From: a virus
Virus record (IMG/VR): IMGVR_UViG_3300044491_000820
Location: 1-24,275 of that record
Strand: one strand, 5' to 3'
DNA: 24,275 nucleotides
Positions 19,445 through 24,275 of this stretch are shown one piece after another. Under the pieces are notes generated by a model, which saw only the letters and a program-made list of their open reading frames with translations, searched no databases and was not told where the DNA came from. Numbering within the stretch: position 1 is the stretch's first letter; each line of letters begins with the position of its first letter. The position numbers and the translations under genes were made by a program.

Positions 19445-19451
19445 TATTTAG
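19445..19451 (-). promoter_or_regulatory. Weak late-promoter-like CTAAATA before the nucleotidyltransferase gene
   Basis: CTAAATA lies 23 bases before ATG 19422, close to the end of the methylase gene. It differs from NATAAATA at one conserved base, so it is a weak candidate. No other promoter is visible for this gene, which would otherwise depend on the early transcript of the methylase. Confidence 0.35.
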
Positions 19452-19455
19452 AAGA

Positions 19456-20379
19456 TCAGACGGACAACAAATTCTCAATCACATTGTTCTTAGGAATTTC
19501 TTCAGGATGTAGACGACGTTGATAGTTCATGATCAGAAGTTCTTCCTTCTTATTCTTGTTCTCCTTACGGTGAGCGAGACTATAACGAAACTCAAAGTTC
19601 TCCATGTGAAAGTCAGCAAACTGTTCACGCAACCAAGGGTGTTCATTATAGGTAATCATCCAGTTGTGAGTAGTATCCTTACATGATTTGACAAAATCTT
19701 CATGACAAAAACTAGTATGCATCTCCTTGTCCTTACCATACAACATATCTTTGATGAGATATGGAGGGTCAAGGAACACAAATACGTCCTCACCAGGAGC
19801 TTCCATCAGGTCACGATAGTCCTGATTGGTGATCCTCCAGGGTTGAATGATCTCACTGATGTTAGCAAGTTTCTTGATCTTACTCTGTGAGAAGATAGTG
19901 TTCTTGTAGGAGTCACGAATGAAAGCGTTCTTGTTCTGTTCAGTGAAACCACCGAAACTAGAACGATTCAGGACATAGAAAGCAGTGGCAAGATCAAAGT
20001 CATCATCAGAAGTATCGATAAGACCCCTCATGTTAGCGTAGAGAGTTCGGTGTTTCTTCTCCAGTTCCTCTACACCCTCAGCACGACAAGCTTCATCCTT
20101 GAGTTCAAGGAGTCGATTGATAAGGGAGTCAGGATTCTTCTGGAGTTGTGTCCAGAAAGCAAACAGATTGTAGTACAAATCATTGACCCAGACAGGAACA
20201 TCTGGATACATGACAGAAAAGGTAAGAGCACAGGATCCACCACCGAGGAAACCCTCACGATATTCCTTGATGTTCTCAGGGAGCATGTTCTTACGGAACA
20301 GATAGTAAATGATCCGTGACTTACCACCAGGATAACGGAGGACAGTCGGATACTTACGACGTTCAGTAGTCTTGGCCAT
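19456..20379 (-). CDS. dam: Dam-type DNA adenine-N6 methyltransferase
   Basis: ATG 20379 is preferred to an in-frame TTG at 20388; 307 residues. Motif I is RYPGGKSRI (15-23, the FxGxK type of Dam enzymes), followed by EGFLGGGSCALTF and WVNDLYYNLFAFW. The catalytic motif IV is DPPY (204-207) in VFLDPPYLIK. The motif order I-then-IV is that of the alpha class to which Dam, T4 Dam and DpnIIA belong, so GATC is the probable target. It would methylate phage DNA against host nucleases. It has its own early-type promoter just after a terminator, unlike the late genes around it, so it is probably expressed early. Confidence 0.9.
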   Translation of the reverse strand: MAKTTERRKYPTVLRYPGGKSRIIYYLFRKNMLPENIKEYREGFLGGGSCALTFSVMYPDVPVWVNDLYYNLFAFWTQLQKNPDSLINRLLELKDEACRAEGVEELEKKHRTLYANMRGLIDTSDDDFDLATAFYVLNRSSFGGFTEQNKNAFIRDSYKNTIFSQSKIKKLANISEIIQPWRITNQDYRDLMEAPGEDVFVFLDPPYLIKDMLYGKDKEMHTSFCHEDFVKSCKDTTHNWMITYNEHPWLREQFADFHMENFEFRYSLAHRKENKNKKEELLIMNYQRRLHPEEIPKNNVIENLLSV

Positions 20380-20401
20380 GTGTTTCAATCTCTATAGTAT
20401 A

Positions 20402-20430
20402 ATATTAGCATGAAAAGACCACCCAGTCAA
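20402..20430 (-). promoter_or_regulatory. Early-type (sigma-70-like) promoter of the methylase gene
   Basis: On the minus strand TTGACT (20430-20425), 17 bases, then TAATAT (20407-20402), with further TATTAT/TATACT overlaps. The -35 box matches 5 of 6, the -10 box is weaker. The leader before ATG 20379 is about 15 bases. The -35 box lies inside the terminator hairpin of the upstream gene. Confidence 0.5.
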
Positions 20431-20441
20431 GTCAGATGGTC
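20413..20441 (-). terminator. Rho-independent terminator after the 441-residue protein gene
   Basis: On the minus strand GACCATCTG pairs with TGGGTGGTC-type sequence (9 bp including G-U pairs) around a 7-base loop, followed by TTTT. It begins 15 bases after the stop codon at 20456. The same DNA contains the -35 box for the methylase promoter, so termination and re-initiation overlap. Confidence 0.7.
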
Positions 20442-20455
20442 CAGTTTTCTGGTTG

Positions 20456-21781
20456 TCACATCATTTTGATGTAGGGTCCAGACACTCCTTTGATACTAGA
20501 TCCAGCATATCTATACATGTCTTCCACAAGTTGATCCATTTTCTTCTTGTCGCTCAATGGTAGATTATCAAACAGTTCCTGTACAAGGAACTTAGATTGT
20601 CTATAATTTACATTAGAAGACAGGATCATCGTGACAATGGCTTCCTTGTCTTTGCTTGGAACAAATCCATGTGTTACCATAGACTTTGCCATATTCTTAG
20701 CTGTTGTATCACTATTTTTTGTAGCTATGTTTCTAGATGGAATGTTGTCAGTAATTTGTTTGATTCCATGAGCCTTGAGAACATCATTAAGAGGACCATG
20801 AGATATCTTACCATGTCTTGCAGTACCACCAGGAACAAGAACCTCACCAGACCAACCACCAGAAGCTGTGAATGTTCTGAAGTTAATCTTCATTTGACTA
20901 TTACCCTTCTTCATTACGATATAACCACTGGTGGATGCAGGTGGTGACTCAACACCGACATAAGAAAAGGTAGGAGCGGATTTGTCAGTAGGGAAGTTTA
21001 TTTCACTGATATTTCCAGTACTACCAAGTTTCTTCAGTGATACACCAATAACCTTCTCATCCTTTAGATATTCATACATCAAAGCATTTAGACCAAGGAT
21101 AGTGTTCTCCTCTTTCAATGGACTTGGGTCAAATCCAGGTTTGATAAGGTAGATATCAGCAGGAGACCACTTGTTTAGATTGACAGAAAGACCTTCTTTC
21201 TGTTTGACCTTAGTGAAAGCTGCCTCAATAATAGCAACCTTTCTACTTCCCCTGTGACATTCAAATGATTTACCAGTATATCTTTGTCTCAAAAGGTTAG
21301 CTCCTTTGACTGATGACATTACCCAGTCATCAGTCAGTTTCTTCTCAACATCCTGAAGAGTTGAAGTAACATCTGCCTTTGTCATTGCTTTGGTGAAGTT
21401 ACCTGCTGTCAAATCAGCCTCTGTAATGTTCCCATTCTTAACATTAAATGCAATTGAACAGTACACAGCCTGTGCCGACTCAGCTAGAGCTGTAGATACC
21501 TTAGCATCAGAAGCTGTCTTATAAATGATAGTGAATGTAGACTTGTCACTTAATTTTACAATCGTACAAGGATATCCAGAATGAGAAGATATTATTTTCT
21601 CCTCAAACCCGATTTGTTTTTGTTTGAATTTCTTTTTAACTTTATCTGATGCTTCTACTCTGTTCTGGGCCCTGACAATAAGATTCGTTGAACGAGGACC
21701 AGCAGATTTAATATCGGTCTTCTCACCCCCAAGAACTTCGTTCAAGGCTATATGAAACTTATCAGTTGGGACTCCACTCAT
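20456..21781 (-). CDS. Phage protein of unknown function, 441 residues
   Basis: A large soluble alpha/beta protein beginning MSGVPTDKFHIALNEVLGGE. Recognisable segments are TSTLQDVEKKLTDDWVMSSV, RKVAIIEAAFTKVKQKEGLS, LNKWSPADIYLIKPGFDP and a Gly-rich FRTFTASGGWSGEVLVPGG followed by TARHGKISHG. WSPADIYLI and the WSGEV-then-ARHGK pair recall a family I have seen in T4-like cyanophages, where it is left unnamed; a nuclease-like fold is possible but no catalytic motif can be confirmed. ATG 21781 overlaps the upstream stop (ATGA). A terminator follows it, so it is the last gene of the unit that starts at the TATAAATA near 23068. Confidence 0.75.
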   Translation of the reverse strand: MSGVPTDKFHIALNEVLGGEKTDIKSAGPRSTNLIVRAQNRVEASDKVKKKFKQKQIGFEEKIISSHSGYPCTIVKLSDKSTFTIIYKTASDAKVSTALAESAQAVYCSIAFNVKNGNITEADLTAGNFTKAMTKADVTSTLQDVEKKLTDDWVMSSVKGANLLRQRYTGKSFECHRGSRKVAIIEAAFTKVKQKEGLSVNLNKWSPADIYLIKPGFDPSPLKEENTILGLNALMYEYLKDEKVIGVSLKKLGSTGNISEINFPTDKSAPTFSYVGVESPPASTSGYIVMKKGNSQMKINFRTFTASGGWSGEVLVPGGTARHGKISHGPLNDVLKAHGIKQITDNIPSRNIATKNSDTTAKNMAKSMVTHGFVPSKDKEAIVTMILSSNVNYRQSKFLVQELFDNLPLSDKKKMDQLVEDMYRYAGSSIKGVSGPYIKMM

Positions 21782-21966
21782 TTTTGCAATTCCTCTAAGT
21801 AATCTAATGACACCAACTCACTGTTGTAATCAGGACCAAAGTATTCTTTCACTTTAATCGGTACACCCATAACTGTAGGCCACCCACTCGCGACATGGGT
21901 GTAAATGGTCTCAGTATCCTCGTTCACAAAGTGTGGCCAAGGATACTTACGCTGTCTCAAACTCAT
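21778..21966 (-). CDS. Small protein of unknown function
   Basis: 62 residues from ATG 21966, which shares one base with the stop of the upstream gene (TGATG); an in-frame TTG one codon earlier is not needed. The sequence MSLRQRKYPWPHFVNEDTET and ASGWPTVMGVPIKVKEYFGP is aromatic- and proline-rich and looks globular. Overlap with both neighbours strongly supports translation. No family recognised. Confidence 0.65.
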   Translation of the reverse strand: MSLRQRKYPWPHFVNEDTETIYTHVASGWPTVMGVPIKVKEYFGPDYNSELVSLDYLEELQK

Positions 21967-23039
21967 CAATCTTCCCAGGAGTCAACAACCTCAATAATAC
22001 GATCTAATTCAGCATCTGTAAAGCTCTCACCCATTTTCTTCTTGAATTCTGCCTTACGGAACTTGAGGTACTCTCTATCCTTGTTACCCATACGGGCTTG
22101 ACCCTGAGGTTTCTTGGAACCACCAGCAGGGTTAGTACCAGTGTTCTTTGCTTTGTAGGAGTAGTTAGCTCCACTACCCTTAGAATCACCAGAGATCATC
22201 TTACCAGCGTCTGAACGGGAGTCCTGATACTGTTTCTCGGTCTGACCATGCTTACCCTTGTAGAGTTCCTCTACGTTCTGAACTTCCTCTTTCTTGAACT
22301 GAGGATGATCATCCAGTTTCATACCACGCTTCTTCTCAAGACGCTTCTTTTGCTCATCAGAATCATTACCTCTGATGTTCTTACTGATTGCCTTACGGCG
22401 TTTCATCAGATAAGAATCAGTTGAATCCTTCTTACCATCGTTATTGACATCACCGTCCTCTTTCCCTACGGGATCGAGTTTAGCTTCACTCATCTTCTTG
22501 GCTACATTAACAGCCCCACGAGCTACCTTCATAGCCCCCTTCTTAATCATACCTTTGAGACCAGACTTAGCCTTAGCCTTCATCTCAGTACCAGCTCTCT
22601 GAGCTTGGGCTGACATGTTCTTGGTGGATTGTCCAGCTCTTCTAGCCTTCATTTTAGCTAAAGCCTTAGCGTCTCTGTAAGCTCCGTATGCCTTGACTGC
22701 GCCCTTAGAGGCTTTCATCTTGACCTTACCAATGGCTGACTTCAGACCCTTCTCAAGTCTGTCAGTCTTCTTAGACTTAGCACTCTCAGTATCATGACCG
22801 AAAGTTACCTTAGCTTCAGAGATAACGGTAGTAAAAATTGATTCACACTCTTCTACAGTATATCCCTCCTCAAAGAGTTCTTGAAGAACCTCCTCGCAGA
22901 TATCCTCTAAATCAGGATCACTAATCATGGAGAGATCCATCTCTGCGATTTCATCTCTCTTTGAAAGTAATTCTTCTCTAGCTTCTGTATTATGAACAGC
23001 CGAATAGGCTTCCATAAAGTTACGCATTGATGAAGACAT
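21966..23039 (-). CDS. Putative internal head protein: acidic propeptide, lysine-rich core, dockerin-like loop
   Basis: 357 residues. Residues 1-75 are acidic (21 Asp/Glu against 4 Lys/Arg by my count), starting MSSSMRNFMEAYSAVHNTEA. VISE at 72-75 followed by Ala76 fits the T4 prohead-protease rule [IL]-x-E before a small residue. Residues 76-185 are histone-H1-like (about 30 Lys/Arg against 7 Asp/Glu, Ala- and Gly-rich, KAKSGLKGMIKKGAMKVARG) and end at a second, less perfect site, KMSE then Ala186. D197-D208 (DVNNDGKKDSTD) matches an EF-hand/dockerin loop. The rest is charged and disordered-looking. A perfect TATAAATA lies 29 bases upstream. A packaged DNA-condensing protein is the best reading; no homologue has been confirmed. 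Confidence 0.72.
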   Translation of the reverse strand: MSSSMRNFMEAYSAVHNTEAREELLSKRDEIAEMDLSMISDPDLEDICEEVLQELFEEGYTVEECESIFTTVISEAKVTFGHDTESAKSKKTDRLEKGLKSAIGKVKMKASKGAVKAYGAYRDAKALAKMKARRAGQSTKNMSAQAQRAGTEMKAKAKSGLKGMIKKGAMKVARGAVNVAKKMSEAKLDPVGKEDGDVNNDGKKDSTDSYLMKRRKAISKNIRGNDSDEQKKRLEKKRGMKLDDHPQFKKEEVQNVEELYKGKHGQTEKQYQDSRSDAGKMISGDSKGSGANYSYKAKNTGTNPAGGSKKPQGQARMGNKDREYLKFRKAEFKKKMGESFTDAELDRIIEVVDSWED

Positions 23040-23067
23040 CTTCTCTACAATTACTATTTCCTAGTGT

Positions 23068-23075
23068 TATTTATA
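23068..23075 (-). promoter_or_regulatory. T4-type late promoter, TATAAATA
   Basis: A perfect TATAAATA 29 bases upstream of ATG 23039, in the 79-base gap after the small genes that follow mazG. It opens the probable late block 23039-20456. Confidence 0.75.
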
Positions 23076-23118
23076 CCTTAGTGCGTTTAAGATGATGACA
23101 TAGTTCCCCGTAAAGAAA

Positions 23119-23343
23119 TCAAATCGCATCCTCTTCTTCCTCTTCTTTCTTTTTGTTGAAACCAAATGGACCAGTCAATTTCTCTTCCAATTTTAGTTTC
23201 AAAGCAACACCACCAAGAGTTTCCATAACCTTCAGGATGTCTTCAGTCTTAGCACCTTCACCAAGTTCCTTGGATACATACCAATACTTCTCCCAGAAGT
23301 TTTCACCAGCTTTCTTGTAGTCTTCAAGAGTTAGCAGTTTCAT
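23119..23343 (-). CDS. Small conserved phage protein, unknown function
   Basis: 74 residues from ATG 23343. The frame also extends to a TTG at 23349, but AAGGAGG 9 bases upstream of ATG 23343 decides the start. MKLLTLEDYKKAGENFWEKY, then a helix around GAKTEDILKVMETLGGVALK and an acidic tail of Lys and Glu (KKKEEEEEDAI). It overlaps the end of the upstream gene by 20 bases. It is a helical, probably cytosolic protein; no family is recognised beyond a general likeness to small T4-like phage proteins. Confidence 0.7.
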   Translation of the reverse strand: MKLLTLEDYKKAGENFWEKYWYVSKELGEGAKTEDILKVMETLGGVALKLKLEEKLTGPFGFNKKKEEEEEDAI

Positions 23344-23521
23344 TTTCAATTACCTCCTTAATTTGTGTTTCAATTTGTTCGTCAATTTCAGTGATTACAT
23401 TACGAAGATCAACAACTCGTTGAGGACAACAGGTTGGATCATATGTATAGTCCTTTGTATCACGGAAGAGTGATGCTCTTACTGCGGCTGCAGCTCTAAC
23501 ATCCATTTCAATTTTAATCAT
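23324..23521 (-). CDS. Small protein of unknown function between mazG and the helical protein
   Basis: 65 residues starting MIKIEMDVRAAAAVRASLFR, with a Cys pair (DPTCCPQRVVDL) and a C-terminal acidic helix (ITEIDEQIETQIKEVIENE). ATG 23521 overlaps the mazG stop by ATGA and the Shine-Dalgarno of the next gene lies inside its end. Overlap on both sides makes it a real gene. No function can be assigned. Confidence 0.65.
   Translation of the reverse strand: MIKIEMDVRAAAAVRASLFRDTKDYTYDPTCCPQRVVDLRNVITEIDEQIETQIKEVIENETANS
23353..23359 (-). promoter_or_regulatory. Shine-Dalgarno AAGGAGG deciding the start at 23343
   Basis: AAGGAGG on the minus strand, 9 bases before ATG 23343 and within the coding end of the upstream gene. 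It rules out the TTG start at 23349. Confidence 0.75.
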
Positions 23522-23922
23522 ACATCTCCAGATTTACGGTTTTCAGAGTAGTGAACATCAAACGATCCACCAGGGTATCGTTTCTCAAGTTTCTCTACAT
23601 TCATCTCAATGATCTCATCGATCGAGGTATTTAACCCCATACAGGCTTGGGCCACATACCACATGATATCACCCAGTTCTCGTTTCATATGAAACAAGTT
23701 TTCTTCATTAACAGGTTTTCCTTGAAAGATAATCTTCTTGACAATCTCAGTAAACTCACCTGCCTCTGCTGACATACCTACAGCAGCAGTAAGCAATCGC
23801 TCGGTAGGAAATTCCTGTCCTTCAAGTTCTTGGATACGATATACAAAAGCTTCGTGATCTTTACTTTGTTCCGAGGTAACGCCATTTACAAATTCAAGGT
23901 ATCGTTGAGTGTCTACAGTCAT
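23518..23922 (-). CDS. mazG: MazG-like nucleotide pyrophosphohydrolase
   Basis: 134 residues. The MazG metal-binding pattern is present: E53, E56 and E59 in SAEAGEFTEI, then E82 and D85 in RELGDIMWYV. The flanking helices (LLTAAVGM, IDEIIEMNVEKLEKRYP) fit a single-domain four-helix MazG. It hydrolyses nucleoside triphosphates to monophosphate and PPi; cyanophage MazG was first proposed to lower (p)ppGpp, and later work favours dGTP/dCTP as substrates, which suits recycling of G+C-rich host DNA into an A+T-rich phage. ATG 23922 overlaps the upstream stop by ATGA. It is a common auxiliary metabolic gene of T4-like cyanophages. Confidence 0.93.
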   Translation of the reverse strand: MTVDTQRYLEFVNGVTSEQSKDHEAFVYRIQELEGQEFPTERLLTAAVGMSAEAGEFTEIVKKIIFQGKPVNEENLFHMKRELGDIMWYVAQACMGLNTSIDEIIEMNVEKLEKRYPGGSFDVHYSENRKSGDV

Positions 23923-24197
23923 ACGTTAAAAGGTTGTTGTTGATTTTCAGGAAGGGTTTGTTGCATCGGTAACTCCAAATCTGGAGACACTCTAATATAT
24001 GGGACATCCACGGTCTGTGGAGTTTTGAGATAAATCTTGTGATAAGTGTATCTTGGATACCTTTCCAAGATCTTCTCCACATCTACCATAGTACCACAGT
24101 GTCTATATCTATTACCATCCTCATCTCTTATCTCATAGACATAAGGTGATTCAGTTTTTGCAAGTTGTGATTGTAAATTCTTAGTAGTTAATCCCAT
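23919..24197 (-). CDS. Small protein of unknown function upstream of mazG
   Basis: 92 residues starting MGLTTKNLQSQLAKTESPYV, then a short beta/alpha region (YEIRDEDGNRYRHCGTMVDV, EKILERYPRYTYHKIYL) and a Gln/Pro-rich tail. ATG 24197 shares a base with the stop of the gene above (TAATG), and its own stop overlaps mazG by ATGA, which supports translation. No domain is recognised; the compact N-terminal part looks globular. Confidence 0.65.
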   Translation of the reverse strand: MGLTTKNLQSQLAKTESPYVYEIRDEDGNRYRHCGTMVDVEKILERYPRYTYHKIYLKTPQTVDVPYIRVSPDLELPMQQTLPENQQQPFNV

Positions 24198-24275
24198 TAG
24201 AATTTGAATCCCTCAAAGGTCTTCTTTGGTTTTTCCTCATAACTATACTCCTCATCCTTACTATTGTCAAGGATA
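24197..24275 (-). CDS. C-terminal end of an upstream gene, cut by the window edge
   Basis: The minus-strand frame entering from the edge reads ILDNSKDEEYSYEEKPKKTF, then EGFKF, and stops at TAA 24199-24197, overlapping the next ATG (TAATG). Only about 25 residues of a charged tail ending in a short hydrophobic patch are visible, so no identity can be given. Confidence 0.6.
   Translation of the reverse strand, partial: ILDNSKDEEYSYEEKPKKTFEGFKF

Noticed and set aside
1-24275. CRISPR array, insertion sequence or integrase/attachment site
   Set aside because: No repeated spacer pattern, transposase or integrase motif was seen; tRNAs are internal to a phage array rather than an integration site.

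Overview
The window reads as one piece of a T4-like (Tevenvirinae/Kyanoviridae-type) myovirus of marine cyanobacteria (Synechococcus or Prochlorococcus). The reasons are the combination of class Ia ribonucleotide reductase nrdA-nrdB, a T4 gp61-like primase, a MazG pyrophosphohydrolase, a Dam-type methylase, a TalC-type transaldolase, a compact tRNA array without encoded CCA, T4-late-type TATAAATA promoters, and many small proteins typical of cyanophages. Every gene I accept lies on the minus strand; genes are packed head to tail with ATGA, TAATG or TGATG overlaps. Transcription therefore runs from high to low coordinates, and the order below follows transcription.

24275-23119: the tail of an unidentified gene, a small unknown protein, mazG and two small conserved unknowns. 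23039-16080: a probable late/virion block opened by a perfect TATAAATA. It holds a lysine-rich putative internal head protein with an acidic propeptide, two unknown proteins, a terminator and early-type promoter before a Dam methylase, a nucleotidyltransferase with a T4-like capsid-targeting start, a large charged protein with a calcium-loop-like motif, a DUF3008-like protein and a short helical protein. 16040-10115: a probable structural protein, small unknowns, a coiled-coil membrane protein, then primase-nrdA-nrdB for DNA replication and dNTP supply. 10104-8845: a small ORF, a GIY-YIG-type endonuclease, a SleB-like cell-wall hydrolase and an unknown protein.

8769-7022: a tRNA array (Arg-UCU, Thr-UGU, Val-UAC, Ser-UGA, Ile-UAU, and Met or Ile2-CAU) into which talC, a zinc-binding-like protein, a Phd/YefM-like antitoxin candidate and a collapsed tRNA remnant are inserted. 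6946-6094: two small proteins behind an early-type promoter, a strong terminator, and a conserved cyanophage protein behind a late-type promoter.

6060-1: a glycan/nucleotide-sugar cassette driven by a consensus sigma-70 promoter (TTGACA, 17 bp, TATAAT). It contains a GDP-mannose 3,5-epimerase-like enzyme, an NAD synthetase, a UDP-glucose/GDP-mannose dehydrogenase, a GT11 fucosyltransferase-like enzyme, two methyltransferases and a GT17 glycosyltransferase cut by the window edge. It looks like a self-contained early operon that builds, oxidises, transfers and methylates a sugar while supplying the NAD+ the dehydrogenase needs. This cassette, the NAD link to the nucleotidyltransferase, the candidate packaged proteins and the modified tRNA array are the most interesting parts. 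All functions are inferred from reading the sequence; no database search was run.
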